Notes: generated by a model not told the origin, from the sequence alone. A stretch of 64,000 nt of DNA from Pseudomonadota bacterium (GCA_021785035.1 JAJYGP010000025.1:220351-284350); one strand, 5' to 3'; shown: positions 50,179-60,920, counted from the stretch's first letter. Numbers and translations: made by a program.

Positions 50179-51258
50179 ATGACAAAAAAAGTTCTGGTTT
50201 TGGGTGGCTACGGCACGTGCGGTCGGCGGATTGCGGAAATCCTGGCGCAGGATCCCGCCGTGGAGTGCGTCATAGGGGGCCGGGACGTGCGCCGGGGTCA
50301 GGCGGCGGCCTCTCAAGTCGGGGTCGAGTTTGTGGTTGTCGAGGCCCAACGGGCGGCGTCGCTCAATGCCGCCCTGGATGGGGTGTTCGCGGTCGTGAAT
50401 ACCTGCGGGCCCTTCCATTGGCGCGATTATACCGTGGCCGAGCGCTGCGCGCGTCGGGGCGTATATTATGTCGACATGGCCGACGACAGGTCTTATATCT
50501 TGGGGATCCGCGATCTTTCCCAACGGGCCGTCGAGGGGGGCGTGGCCCTGGTGTCGGGCGCGGGGTCGGCATTGACGTTTTCTTCGGTGCTGGCTGAGGC
50601 CGTGGCGCCGGCCTTCGATGTGATCGAGCGCATCGATATTGCGATGCTCTCTGGGAATCGCAATCCACAAGGACCTGCGAGTATACGGTCCTTGCTTGCG
50701 ACCCAGGGGCAGGCCGTGCGGATATGCGAGCGCGGCCGTTGGCGCGAGGCGCCGGGCTTTAGTCGCGCTCGCGCGATCGATCTGCCGGTGCCGTTTGGGC
50801 GATGCCGCCTCTATGCGCGGGATGCGCCGGAGGTCGAGATTTTGAGTGCGCGCTATGGCGCGGCGGTCACGTATCGGACCGGGTTTGAGCTACCGCTTTT
50901 AAATCGGGGCCATGCGTGGCTTGGATCTCTGAATCGTTGGGGACTTATTCGTGACATGGGGCGTCTTGCCGGGGTTTTGCAGGTGGCGCAGAAGGGGTTA
51001 CGGAGTTTTGGGCAGGCGGCTTTCGGTCTGACTGTGGTGATGACCGGTCAATCCGGGGGTCGCTCGGTGGCGCGAACCGCAAGCTTTGTGGCGCGTGAAG
51101 ACGGACTGTCTTTTCGCTGCATTCCGGCGGTCGGACTCGTCCGGAAGTGGATAGCCGGTGACGCCGAGCCGGGTGCGTTTCCCTGCGCGGGCCTCTTGAC
51201 GCTTCAAGACCTGGCTTACGATTTGAAGAGGCGCGACGTCGTGTTGCAGCTTTCATGA
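50179..51258 (+). CDS. Saccharopine dehydrogenase-family NAD(P)-binding protein
   Basis: VLVLGGYGTCGRRIAEILAQDPAVECVIGGRDV; TCGPFHWRDYTVAERCARRGVYYVDMAD. Confidence 0.85.
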   Translation: MTKKVLVLGGYGTCGRRIAEILAQDPAVECVIGGRDVRRGQAAASQVGVEFVVVEAQRAASLNAALDGVFAVVNTCGPFHWRDYTVAERCARRGVYYVDMADDRSYILGIRDLSQRAVEGGVALVSGAGSALTFSSVLAEAVAPAFDVIERIDIAMLSGNRNPQGPASIRSLLATQGQAVRICERGRWREAPGFSRARAIDLPVPFGRCRLYARDAPEVEILSARYGAAVTYRTGFELPLLNRGHAWLGSLNRWGLIRDMGRLAGVLQVAQKGLRSFGQAAFGLTVVMTGQSGGRSVARTASFVAREDGLSFRCIPAVGLVRKWIAGDAEPGAFPCAGLLTLQDLAYDLKRRDVVLQLS

Positions 51259-51377
51259 GGCGGCGCCTAGCCGTTTTGGTGATTCTGACCGTAGTCCTGG
51301 GGGGGTGCGGGAAACAGGGTCCTCTCTATCTCCCGACCCATAAGACCCCTCCACCGCTTTCGGTGTCGAAAGGATGA
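51255..51377 (+). CDS. lptM: LptM/YifL-type small lipoprotein (below the ORF-track length cut-off)
   Basis: 40-aa ORF MRRRLAVLVILTVVLGGCGKQGPLYLPTHKTPPPLSVSKG*; GCGKQGPLYLP signature; immediately upstream of lysA, both junctions overlap. Confidence 0.9.
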   Translation: MRRRLAVLVILTVVLGGCGKQGPLYLPTHKTPPPLSVSKG

Positions 51378-52630
51378 CGAATTTCGCCTATCGGGACGAC
51401 CGGCTCTTTGTCGAGGGGGTCGCAGTGGCCGAGATCGCGGCGACCGTCGGCTCGCCTTGCTATATCTATAGCAAACACACGCTGTATTCGGCCTTTAGGT
51501 CGTTTCGCGACGCCTTGGGCCCCGAGGAGGGGCTTATTTGCTACGCGGTCAAGGCCAACGGCAATTTGGCTCTGCTCTCGGCGTTGGCCGGCCTTGGTGC
51601 CGGCTTTGATATCGTGTCGCAAGGAGAGCTTGAGCGGGTGGTGGCGGCGGGAGGGGACGCGTCGCGCGTCGTATTTTCGGGGGTCGGGAAGACCGAAGCC
51701 GAGATGCGCCGCGCCCTGGCGCTGGGAATCCATTGTTTCAATGTTGAGTCGCTGCCGGAACTTGTGCGTCTGAACGCCATAGCCGAGGCTATGGGCCTTA
51801 AGGCCCCGGTGTCCTTGCGCGTCAACCCGGACGTCGACGCCCGCACTCATCCGTATATTGCCACCGGACTTAAGGAGAACAAGTTTGGTCTGCCGATCGC
51901 GGAGGCCGTCGCCCTCTATCGCAAGGCCGCGTCTTTTCGGGGCCTGCGTTTCGTCGGCGTGGATTGCCATATCGGTTCGCAATTGACGGACCTGCGTCCG
52001 TTCGCCGATGCCCTGGATCGGGTCTTGCCGGAAGTGCGCCGGCTACGGGAGGCCGGCATGGATCTCGAGCACATCGATGTCGGTGGGGGTCTCGGTATTT
52101 GTTATCAAGACGAAACCCCGCCCAGTGTTCAGGCCTATGTTGGCCTGATCAAGGAGCGGCTCGCGGCCCACGGCTTAGGGGCAATGAACATACTGCTGGA
52201 ACCAGGGCGCGCGCTCGTGGCGGCAAGCGGGATTTTGGTGACCGGCATTGAATATGTGAAGGAGACCCCGGACAAGCGGTTTGCGATCGTCGATGCCGGC
52301 ATGAACGATTTGATCAGGCCGGCCTTGTATGGGGCTTGGCAACGTATCGTTCCGGTTCGTAAAAGGCCAGATCAAGAGCTTTTGTATGATGTTGTGGGCC
52401 CAGTGTGCGAAAGCGCCGACGTCTTGGGGCGAGGACGGAGTTTAGCCGTCAAGGCCGGAGATTTTCTGGCGATTTGTGATGCCGGGGCGTACGGGTTTTC
52501 TATGAGTAGCCAATACAACGCGCGTCCGCGTCCGCCCGAAGTCTTGGTCGATGGCGAGCGGTTTCATGTCATCCGCGACCGTGAGACCTATGAGGATCTG
52601 ATGCGCGGAGAACATATCCCCCGTTCTTAG
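51374..52630 (+). CDS. lysA: Diaminopimelate decarboxylase
   Basis: YAVKANGNLALLSALAGLGAGFDIVSQGEL; PLP fold III; CESADVLG. Confidence 0.97.
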   Translation: MTNFAYRDDRLFVEGVAVAEIAATVGSPCYIYSKHTLYSAFRSFRDALGPEEGLICYAVKANGNLALLSALAGLGAGFDIVSQGELERVVAAGGDASRVVFSGVGKTEAEMRRALALGIHCFNVESLPELVRLNAIAEAMGLKAPVSLRVNPDVDARTHPYIATGLKENKFGLPIAEAVALYRKAASFRGLRFVGVDCHIGSQLTDLRPFADALDRVLPEVRRLREAGMDLEHIDVGGGLGICYQDETPPSVQAYVGLIKERLAAHGLGAMNILLEPGRALVAASGILVTGIEYVKETPDKRFAIVDAGMNDLIRPALYGAWQRIVPVRKRPDQELLYDVVGPVCESADVLGRGRSLAVKAGDFLAICDAGAYGFSMSSQYNARPRPPEVLVDGERFHVIRDRETYEDLMRGEHIPRS

Positions 52631-52638
52631 GACGACGC

Positions 52639-53484
52639 ATGACCAGAGCCCTACCGCCGAAGCTTGTTTTTACCAAGATGCAGGGTCTGGGGAACGACTT
52701 TGTCGTGTTAAACGGCATAAGTCAGGTTCTTGACCTGACACCGGAACAGGTGCGTTGGATAGCCGATCGCCGTTTCGGGATCGGCTGCGATCAGGTTTTG
52801 ATCGTGGAAGCGAGCACCGAACACGGGGTCGATTTCCGGTACCGTATTTATAATGCTGACGGGGCTGAGGTTCAGCAGTGTGGTAATGGCGCGCGGTGTT
52901 TTGCTCGCTATGTACGCGATGAGGGTTTAGTGTCTAAGGACGTCATAACCGTGCGGACACAAGGCGGCCTCATCACCTTGCGTGTACTGGAAAACGGCGA
53001 TGTCCTTGTGAACATGGGGATCGTGCGTCTCAACCCGAGCGACGTGCCCTTTATCGCAACGGAACAAGCGCTTGTCTATAGTTTGGATGTGGGGGGGCGC
53101 AGCGTGGACGTTACGGTCCTGTCGGTTGGTAATCCCCACGCAGTACAGGTAGTCGAGGACGTCGAGAGTGCCTTGGTGTTAGCCGAAGGACCACTTATCG
53201 AGCGTCACGAACGTTTTCCGGAAGGGGTGAACGCGGGTTTTATGCAGATCGTCGATCGGCGTACGATCCGTCTCAGGGTGTATGAGCGTGGTGCCGGAGA
53301 GACCTTGGCCTGCGGGACCGGGGCCTGCGCGGCGGTGGCGGCGGGAAGGCTGAGAGGTCTCCTGGACGATACGGTGGAGGTTCATCTCCGTGGCGGCTGC
53401 CTGACGGTGAGTTGGGAGGGGCGCGGGCCGATCTGGATGCAAGGGCCGGCCGCGCGGGTGTACGACGGGCGTTTGAGTCAGTAG
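52639..53484 (+). CDS. dapF: Diaminopimelate epimerase
   Basis: FTKMQGLGNDFVVLNG; QQCGNGARCFARYV; ERGAGETLACGTGACA. Confidence 0.97.
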   Translation: MTRALPPKLVFTKMQGLGNDFVVLNGISQVLDLTPEQVRWIADRRFGIGCDQVLIVEASTEHGVDFRYRIYNADGAEVQQCGNGARCFARYVRDEGLVSKDVITVRTQGGLITLRVLENGDVLVNMGIVRLNPSDVPFIATEQALVYSLDVGGRSVDVTVLSVGNPHAVQVVEDVESALVLAEGPLIERHERFPEGVNAGFMQIVDRRTIRLRVYERGAGETLACGTGACAAVAAGRLRGLLDDTVEVHLRGGCLTVSWEGRGPIWMQGPAARVYDGRLSQ

Positions 53485-53494
53485 GGATGGGGCT

Positions 53495-54181
53495 ATGAAG
53501 CAACCAAATGAAGAGCTCTCCTGGGAAGACGCGGTGGCCCGTTATCTCCGCGATAATCCCGACTACTTTCAGCGCCACGAAGATCTTTTGGAGATGTTGC
53601 AGATTCCCCACGCGGGCCGTAACGGGGCCTCGTCCCTATTAGAGAGACAGGTGGCCTTGCTGCGGGCGCGAATCACAGCCAAGGATCGGGAGCGGCAAGG
53701 GTTTTTGGGGGTGGCGCGCGATAACGACGCCCTAGCCGAAAAGCTGCACCGACTGGCTGTGGCCTTAATCGACGCCTTAACGCTCGACGATGTATTTGGG
53801 TGCGTTTACGATCTCGGGCGCCATGAGTTGCAACTCGATGTCGTCGTCATAGTCTTGGGGGTAGACGGCGGTCCGCTCGGGGGTCGCCCCGAGTTCGTGG
53901 CCCCCGACGACCAACGCCTTCGTTTGGCCTTGACGCTGACCCATGACAGGCCTCTGTGCGGACCTAAGCCGGTGTTGGGGGAGGCGCGTGGTTTATTGGG
54001 TGCGCAGGAGTCCGAGATCGGCTCTGTGGCCCTTGTGCCCTTGCGCGATCCCGCCCGTAGCGGGGTTTTGCTCTTAGGGAGCCATGATCCCCAGCGTTTC
54101 CCGGTTGGGGTCGGCACCGTTTACTTGAGCCGGTTGGGCGAGCTTTTGATGCGTGCTGCCGCCCGCCAATTGAACCGCTAA
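53495..54181 (+). CDS. DUF484 family protein
   Basis: VARYLRDNPDYFQRHEDLLEMLQIPH; between dapF and xerC. Confidence 0.92.
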   Translation: MKQPNEELSWEDAVARYLRDNPDYFQRHEDLLEMLQIPHAGRNGASSLLERQVALLRARITAKDRERQGFLGVARDNDALAEKLHRLAVALIDALTLDDVFGCVYDLGRHELQLDVVVIVLGVDGGPLGGRPEFVAPDDQRLRLALTLTHDRPLCGPKPVLGEARGLLGAQESEIGSVALVPLRDPARSGVLLLGSHDPQRFPVGVGTVYLSRLGELLMRAAARQLNR

Positions 54182-54193
54182 GGGGCGTATCAC

Positions 54194-55084
54194 ATGGGTG
54201 CTTGTGCGTGGTCTCAGGCGATAGAAGACTGTATCGCAAGGCTCCGGTTCGAGCGCCGTTATTCGTCCCATACGCTCAGCGCGTATCGGATCGATCTCGA
54301 GCGCCTAGCAGCCTACGCCGTGTCCGAGTCCTGTCTTGTGCTCGAAGAGATGACGCCGGACATGGCCCGGCGCTTTGTCTCGACATTGCATCGCAGCGGG
54401 CACCAAGGCCGAAGTATTGCACGATCCTTAGCCGCGGCCCGCACTCTGTATCGGGAACTCGGGCTCGCGACCAACCCATTTCGCGGCATCAAGGCCCCGC
54501 GTTCCCCCAAGCGCTTGCCGACCGATCTCAGCGTCGATCAACTGCAGGGTCTTTTGCGCGACCAACCGACCACCCCACTCGAGATACGGGACCTAGCGCT
54601 GGTGGAGCTTTTATATGGGGCGGGCCTACGTCTGTCCGAGCTTGTTGGTCTCCGTCTCACCGAGCTTGATTTGGCCGAGGGTTTGGTGCGCGTAACCGGC
54701 AAGGGTAAGCGCGAGCGGCTTGTCCCTATCGGACGGGCCGCTTCGGCCGCGCTGAAGGCATGGCTCCCTTTGCGCTCGGAAGGGGACCCTTTGGGTCCAG
54801 TCTTTACCGGGCGTGGCGGCCGTCCCCTGGGGGCCCGCGCCATCCAAAAGCGGCTCGCCGTCTTCGCAAGAAACCGCGGCCTCCCCGTTCCGCTGCACCC
54901 GCATATGCTGCGGCATTCATTTGCCAGCCACATTCTCCAGTCGAGCCAAGATTTGCGGGCGGTTCAGGAGTTACTTGGGCATGCTCATTTGACCACGACC
55001 CAGATCTACACCCATCTCGATTTCCAGCAGCTCGCTCGCGTCTACGATACCGCCCACCCCCGCGCGCGCCGCAAACCGCGTTAA
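54194..55084 (+). CDS. xerC: Tyrosine recombinase XerC
   Basis: LYGAGLRLSELVGL, HPHMLRHSFASHIL, LGHAHLTTTQIYTHLDF. Confidence 0.95.
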   Translation: MGACAWSQAIEDCIARLRFERRYSSHTLSAYRIDLERLAAYAVSESCLVLEEMTPDMARRFVSTLHRSGHQGRSIARSLAAARTLYRELGLATNPFRGIKAPRSPKRLPTDLSVDQLQGLLRDQPTTPLEIRDLALVELLYGAGLRLSELVGLRLTELDLAEGLVRVTGKGKRERLVPIGRAASAALKAWLPLRSEGDPLGPVFTGRGGRPLGARAIQKRLAVFARNRGLPVPLHPHMLRHSFASHILQSSQDLRAVQELLGHAHLTTTQIYTHLDFQQLARVYDTAHPRARRKPR

Positions 55085-55369
55085 AGATCGCGCCCCGTGC
55101 TTCGGTAGCAACACCTCTCTCAGGGGCTGTGCCTGACAACAAGAGGCATCTCGCGCTGGTTTGGACCGTTCCTTAAGGCGTGCGGCCCCGTCGGCTGCTT
55201 AGGCTCATGGGCGCAAGCGGACTCAAGATTCACCACGGCATTGCGCGTTCCCTGCTCAAGCGGCACCGCCGAAACCAAGGGTGTGGCCTGGCTTGATCTC
55301 TCGTCCAAGGCTTGTCTTTACCGATTCGCGTCACCACATTACGGTTTGGAGCCATATGAGGGGGCGCGG

Positions 55370-55912
55370 TTGGAACAATTTCACGGAACTACCATTCTGT
55401 CCGTCCGACGCAACGGCGCAGTCGTCATCGGCGGCGATGGGCAAGTCACCATGGGTCATACCATCATGAAGGCCAACGCCCGCAAGGTGCGCAGATTATA
55501 CAAGGACAATATTGTGGCTGGTTTCGCCGGCGGAACGGCCGATGCCTTCACCTTGTTCGAGCGTTTTGAGGCCAAACTCGAAAAGCATCAGGGCCATCTG
55601 ACGCGGGCGGCGGTGGAATTAGCCAAAGATTGGCGCACTGATCGGCTTCTGCGGCGCTTGGAGGCCCTGCTTGCAGTAGCTGACAAAACAGCGTCTTTGA
55701 TCCTTACCGGCAATGGCGACGTCATTGAGCCGGAGGAAGGCCTGATCGCGATTGGCTCGGGGGGGCCTTATGCCCAGGCCGCGGCCCGCGCCCTTTTGGC
55801 CCATACTTCATTGTCGGCGCGCGAGGTGGTCGAGAAATCGCTCCATATCGCCGGCGATATTTGCCTTTACACCAACCACAATCTCTGCATTGAAGAGCTG
55901 GGGACGCCCTGA
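55370..55912 (+). CDS. hslV: ATP-dependent protease subunit HslV (predicted TTG start)
   Basis: (L)[45 protein letters not shown] at 55370 aligns with the canonical N-terminus. Confidence 0.93.
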   Translation: MEQFHGTTILSVRRNGAVVIGGDGQVTMGHTIMKANARKVRRLYKDNIVAGFAGGTADAFTLFERFEAKLEKHQGHLTRAAVELAKDWRTDRLLRRLEALLAVADKTASLILTGNGDVIEPEEGLIAIGSGGPYAQAAARALLAHTSLSAREVVEKSLHIAGDICLYTNHNLCIEELGTP

Positions 55913-57255
55913 TGTCGGATATGACGCCGCGGGAAATCGTACAAGAACTCGACAAACATATCGTCGGCCAGGGGGCGGCCAAGCGCGCGGTCGCGATCGC
56001 GCTGCGTAATCGTTGGCGGCGAGCGCAGGTTCAAGACTTGGATTTACGCAGCGAAATCACGCCCAAAAACATTCTCATGATCGGTCCGACAGGTTGCGGC
56101 AAGACCGAGATCGCGCGCCGCCTTGCGCGGCTTGCCCAGGCCCCGTTTTTGAAGGTCGAGGCGACCAAGTTCACCGAGGTCGGTTATGTGGGTCGGGATG
56201 TGGACTCGATCGTTCGCGACCTCGTCGAAATCGCGGTCAAGATGATACGGTCCCAAGAGGTCGAACGTGTGCGTAACCAGGCCGAGGACGCTGCCGAGGA
56301 ACGAGTGCTCGATGTGTTGGTCCCGCGGGCACGCGACAGCGCCTACACGATGGGCCGGTCGGACGCGGACCACGAGGGCGGAGCGGCCCGACAACGCTTT
56401 CGCCAGAGATTACGAGCCGGCGAGTTGAATGAAACGGAGATCGAGATCGAGCTTCATCCGGTCCCCGCCGGCATTGAGATCTTTGCGCCTCCGGGCATGG
56501 AGGAGATGACAAGCCAACTCCAAGGGATGTTCCAGAATCTCGGCAACAAGCACCCCAAGCTCCGCAAGGTTCGGGTGCGCGAAGCTATGAAGTTACTGAC
56601 GGAAGAGGAGGCTGCGCGCTTAGTCAACGAGGAGGACCTTAAGGCCCGGGCGGTCGACCGCGTCGAGCAGCACGGCATTGTCTTTATCGACGAGATCGAT
56701 AAGATCGTGGGTCGTTCCGAAAGTCAGGGTCCACAAGTCTCCCGGGAAGGCGTCCAGCGGGATTTGTTGCCGCTTGTCGAGGGGTCGACGGTATCGACCA
56801 AATATGGAATGGTGCGCACCGATCATATTCTTTTTATCGCCTCCGGCGCCTTTCATGTGGCGCGGCCGTCCGATTTGATCCCCGAACTGCAGGGTCGTCT
56901 CCCCATTCGGGTGGAGCTCGACGCCCTCACCGCCGACGATTTCGAGCACATACTCAAAGACACTCATGCCTCATTGACCGTCCAATATGCGGCGCTTTTG
57001 GCAACCGAAGGGTTCGTGCTCAGCTTTACGCCGGATGGCATACGGCGCATTGCGGAGCTTGCCTTTCAGGTCAACGAGCGGACCGAAAATATTGGCGCCC
57101 GAAGGCTCCATACCGTCATGGAGCGCCTTCTGGAGACCCTTTCATACGAAGCCCCGGACAAGAGCGGGGCTTCGCTGTCGGTTGATGGGGCTTATGTCGA
57201 TAAGCACCTCGAGGCCTTGGTTGGTAACGAAGACCTGGCCCGCTATATCCTCTAG
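55912..57255 (+). CDS. hslU: ATP-dependent protease ATPase subunit HslU
   Basis: [49 protein letters not shown]. Confidence 0.97.
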   Translation: MSDMTPREIVQELDKHIVGQGAAKRAVAIALRNRWRRAQVQDLDLRSEITPKNILMIGPTGCGKTEIARRLARLAQAPFLKVEATKFTEVGYVGRDVDSIVRDLVEIAVKMIRSQEVERVRNQAEDAAEERVLDVLVPRARDSAYTMGRSDADHEGGAARQRFRQRLRAGELNETEIEIELHPVPAGIEIFAPPGMEEMTSQLQGMFQNLGNKHPKLRKVRVREAMKLLTEEEAARLVNEEDLKARAVDRVEQHGIVFIDEIDKIVGRSESQGPQVSREGVQRDLLPLVEGSTVSTKYGMVRTDHILFIASGAFHVARPSDLIPELQGRLPIRVELDALTADDFEHILKDTHASLTVQYAALLATEGFVLSFTPDGIRRIAELAFQVNERTENIGARRLHTVMERLLETLSYEAPDKSGASLSVDGAYVDKHLEALVGNEDLARYIL

Positions 57256-57292
57256 GTTCGCCCGCGCGCGGCCTTCAAGGCGCTTGGTAAAA

Positions 57293-59683
57293 TCAGGCCG
57301 CGATGTTCCCTTTGGGGGTCCTGTCGTCGTGTAGTAGGGGGACCTTTATTAGGTCGAGCAGCACGATATAGGCGAAGGTAAATGCCAGCAGTGCGCCTAT
57401 GTACGACCACGGTATAGGGGCCATTAAGACCCCAAAGTGCGCGAACAGCGAGATCAGTACGATATCGGATCCACTGGCGATCAAAAGATATTTACCGGGT
57501 CGCGAGGACCAAAAGTATGAGCGTTCGCGCACCAGAAACACGTTGGCGAGTCCCGAGAAGACAAGACCCAAAAAGCTCAAGGTCTGGAGGTTCGCGATCG
57601 GCAGTGCCAGCACATCTTTGCCGACCAGAAAGACCGCGAATATATAGACAAGCCAAGCGATCGCGATAATGACCGCAGTCTTTATGAGGACCCTGACGTT
57701 CCAGATGTCCGGTTGCGGCGAGACACGTACGTTGTCGTTCGCGATCGACATCGTCACAAAGTCATTGGCAAACAGCAGCAACAACACCAAAAGCGGCGTT
57801 ACGACAAACTGCCGAAAGACGATGAGCCCGATGCTCAGAAAGACCGCGACCTGGATCGTCTTGACGATCTTGTTCAGTGTATATGTCAAAAGTCGCTGGT
57901 AGACCCGTCGCCCGGTTTTTACCGCTTCCACGACACCTTTGAGCCCCGAATCCGTCAGCACCATGCTGGCGGCGGCCTTGGCCACATCCGTCGCCGTCGA
58001 TACCGCGATCCCGACCTCTGCCTGCTTTAAGGCCGGCGCGTCGTTTACGCCGTCACCTGTCATGCCGACCGTGTGGCCGATGTTCTGGAACGTCTGAACG
58101 AGCCGGTATTTATCTTCGGGGTAAACCCCCGCATACACGTCGCAGATGGTACCGGCCGCGATTTCCTCACGTCCCCCCATCCGGACGCTTTCCATGCCCA
58201 GTTCGGCGGCCACCACGCGGGCGGTGGCCAGACTGTCGCCGGTGACCATGCGCACCCGGACCCCAAGCTTTCTAAGCTCCGCTATGATGGCGCGGGCCTC
58301 CGGCCGCGGCGGATCCGCCAAGGCCAGAAGTCCCTGGAACCGCAACTGTCCATCGGGCCCCGCAGCGACTCCAAGAACCCGTGCCCCGCTCGCCGCAAGG
58401 TCGGAAATCGCTGATTCCCAAAACGATCCCTCGACCCCAGCCAATTTGGCGACCACATGGGGTGCGCCCTTTATCGCGCGCCACGGCGCGCCTTCATGCA
58501 TAAACGTGGCTTCGGATCGCTTTGTGCTCGGATCGAAAGGCACAAAACTCGTTTTTTCCGGGAGCTTTACGCCCTTTTCTTTCAGGCTTTCGAGGATCGC
58601 CTTATCGAGCGGGTCTTGGGTGCGTTCGTCGGAGGCAAGCCCTCCCATGAAAACAAGATCCGCGTCTTCTATGCCGTCGGCTGACTGGATCGCCGACAGT
58701 GTCAGTTCGTTTAAGGTTAAAGTCCCGGTCTTGTCGCTACAGAGCTCGTTCATCGCCGCCGATTCCTCGATGGCGGCCAGTCGCGTCAGCAGCACGCCTT
58801 TGCTCGAAAGATCGAGCGAGGCGACAGCACTCGTCAGCGTAAAGGTAGCGGTCAAGGCCACCGGCACCGACGCCACGAGCAAAATAAGCGCAAATGGCAT
58901 CACCTGCATCAGGTTGAGGTGGGTCGTGACGGCGTAGACCAGGATCGCGACCACCAAGGCCGCGTCCATCATAAGAAGGTAGCGCACGATCGACATCACG
59001 AGCGCCTCGGCGTGCCCTCGGCTTCCGGCCCCGCGCATGAGCTCGGCGGTCTTTCCGAAGTAGCTATGGCTGCCGGTTGCCGTAATCGTCCCGCTCGCCT
59101 CCCCCCGGCGCAAAACCGATCCCGAATAGACGGTATCCCCGGGCTCGCGTTCGACCGGAACCGACTCGCCGGTCAGTGCGGATTGGTCGACCAGTACTTG
59201 ACCTTCGACCAAGGTAAGGTCGGCTGGAGCGAAATCGCCGACCCGTAAATGCACGTAATCGCCCGGCACGAGCTCGGCCGATGGGATCTGGATCCAGGCC
59301 CCATCGCGCAGTACCCGGGCCATGATTTGCAACTTATTACGAAGCATATTGAGCGCGTTCTGGGCCTTTTGTTGATGCATGAAGCCAAGAACCGCGTTAA
59401 AGAGTAGCAGAAAGGCGATGATGGTGGCCTCGATGCGGTTCCCCAAAATCAGCTCCAGCACTAAGGTTGCTTCCAGCATCCAGGGAACCGGCCCCCATAA
59501 TTTCTTGAAAAATAGTCGAAAGGGGTTGGGCTTATCTTCACGGATGATATTGGGCCCGAATTCGGCAAGAGCCTTTGCGACCTCCGCTTGGCTTAAGCCC
59601 TTGGGCCGTTGTTGCCCAGCCGCGTTTTCTTGTGCTTGGCTTTCCATCGCTGTCCCCTTCGGATCGGTCTGTTGTGTCATCAC
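57293..59683 (-). CDS. Plasma-membrane proton-efflux P-type (P3A) ATPase
   Basis: CSDKTGTLTLNELTL, MTGDGVNDAPALKQAEVGIAVSTATDVAKAAASMVLT. Confidence 0.93.
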   Translation of the reverse strand: MMTQQTDPKGTAMESQAQENAAGQQRPKGLSQAEVAKALAEFGPNIIREDKPNPFRLFFKKLWGPVPWMLEATLVLELILGNRIEATIIAFLLLFNAVLGFMHQQKAQNALNMLRNKLQIMARVLRDGAWIQIPSAELVPGDYVHLRVGDFAPADLTLVEGQVLVDQSALTGESVPVEREPGDTVYSGSVLRRGEASGTITATGSHSYFGKTAELMRGAGSRGHAEALVMSIVRYLLMMDAALVVAILVYAVTTHLNLMQVMPFALILLVASVPVALTATFTLTSAVASLDLSSKGVLLTRLAAIEESAAMNELCSDKTGTLTLNELTLSAIQSADGIEDADLVFMGGLASDERTQDPLDKAILESLKEKGVKLPEKTSFVPFDPSTKRSEATFMHEGAPWRAIKGAPHVVAKLAGVEGSFWESAISDLAASGARVLGVAAGPDGQLRFQGLLALADPPRPEARAIIAELRKLGVRVRMVTGDSLATARVVAAELGMESVRMGGREEIAAGTICDVYAGVYPEDKYRLVQTFQNIGHTVGMTGDGVNDAPALKQAEVGIAVSTATDVAKAAASMVLTDSGLKGVVEAVKTGRRVYQRLLTYTLNKIVKTIQVAVFLSIGLIVFRQFVVTPLLVLLLLFANDFVTMSIANDNVRVSPQPDIWNVRVLIKTAVIIAIAWLVYIFAVFLVGKDVLALPIANLQTLSFLGLVFSGLANVFLVRERSYFWSSRPGKYLLIASGSDIVLISLFAHFGVLMAPIPWSYIGALLAFTFAYIVLLDLIKVPLLHDDRTPKGNIAA

Positions 59684-59698
59684 GGGCTATCGCAAGGC

Positions 59699-60193
59699 CT
59701 AGCGGCGTGGCTTCAGGTCGGTCTTCGCTCCTTCCTGGCCGAATTTTCTGTCGAATGTTTCCTTCAAAACCGCCTTATGTACGTCGCCGATGCTAAGGAT
59801 TCCTACAAGCCGCTTGCCGACCGCGACCGGGATACGACGGATTTTATGCGCGATCATGACCGCGACCGCGCGTAGGATCGGGTCGTCAGGGCCGACGGTA
59901 AAGACATGTTGCGTCATAAATTCCGAGACGCGCGCGTCCAATACGTCATGGAATTCCTTTTCGAGATCGTCAAATGCTACGGATTGGGAAATCTGAATGG
60001 CGTCGTCGATCTTTGGGTACATGGCGCGGAGGACATCTTTCTCGGATACGACTCCGACGATAGTGCCGTCATCCGTCACCACCGGGAGGCCGCTTATGTG
60101 ATAAAAGCCGAGCAAGGTAGCAACGTCGCGAATGGCGCTGCTGGGCTTGACCGTCTTTACCTTCGTGGTCATGACATCTTTTACCATCATGGC
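59699..60193 (-). CDS. CBS-domain protein
   Basis: Two CBS repeats: MMVKDVMTTKVKTVKPSSAIRDVATLL and VSEFMTQHVFTVGPDDPILRAVAVM. Confidence 0.9.
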   Translation of the reverse strand, partial: AMMVKDVMTTKVKTVKPSSAIRDVATLLGFYHISGLPVVTDDGTIVGVVSEKDVLRAMYPKIDDAIQISQSVAFDDLEKEFHDVLDARVSEFMTQHVFTVGPDDPILRAVAVMIAHKIRRIPVAVGKRLVGILSIGDVHKAVLKETFDRKFGQEGAKTDLKPRR

Positions 60194-60834
60194 GTTATCT
60201 CCGATCGCCGATTGGGTCGGCGCAAGGTGGATGAGCAAAAATCAAAATGTGTTTATAAGTCTCCCATTATATTTAGCGGCCGGTTTTATCACCGTATAAA
60301 ACGAGCGAATGACAGAGCGCTATTATGCAACGGTTGGTTTCCCGACTATAGGACGAGACGTCTTTCATCGCAAGTTGTGACTGCGTACTAAGGCCACGAT
60401 ACGCGGGTAAGGATGCCTATAAGACCCGGGTCAAATCGAAGTGATGGCCGTTGTCGTCATGTGAAAGATAGTGAAGAACTAAAGATATATAGAAGTATTG
60501 ATGGATATCAAAGCGACGAGTCCGGAGCGGGCGACGCTTATGAAAGCTGGGGCGCGGCCTTACTTTGGGCGCGAGCTGCGTCACTTGAGTATCACTGCGC
60601 CCACGTCTATGGGCAAAACCGTTTGGCGGAAGATGGCGGCTATGGCGCAGCTGGGAAGGCGGCGCGCTGCCCGGCGCAGCCATGAAGCGGACGGCATGGG
60701 TTCGGCACCGGGGCCTTTGGGCGGTCATGGGTCCGCGTCCGGGGTCGGCAGTTCGGGACGTGGAGATCGCAACGGCGCGTTCGAGAACCGTTCGGGGTGC
60801 TTAGCGATATGCCGATAAAAAGACTTGTTTTCCG

Positions 60835-60862
60835 CTTGAAAAATTGTCTTTGGCCCCCAAAT
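60835..60862 (+). promoter_or_regulatory. Sigma32-type promoter of hsp20 gene
   Basis: CTTGAA-N14-CCCCAAAT upstream of Hsp20 ORF; same spacing as at lon. Confidence 0.8.
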
Positions 60863-60920
60863 ATTGCCCATGCCGGGGAAGCTTCCCGGGGAACCTGAGG
60901 AGACTAAGGAGGTGGTTACT

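Noticed and set aside
55087-55369. Sigma32 promoter for hslVU
   Set aside because: Only weak CTTGTC/CCACATTA halves with wrong spacing were found.
60239-60834. ORF 60498-60818 (+) between the CBS gene and hsp20
   Set aside because: Low-complexity Gly/Arg-rich translation with no motif; probably spurious in a GC-rich spacer.
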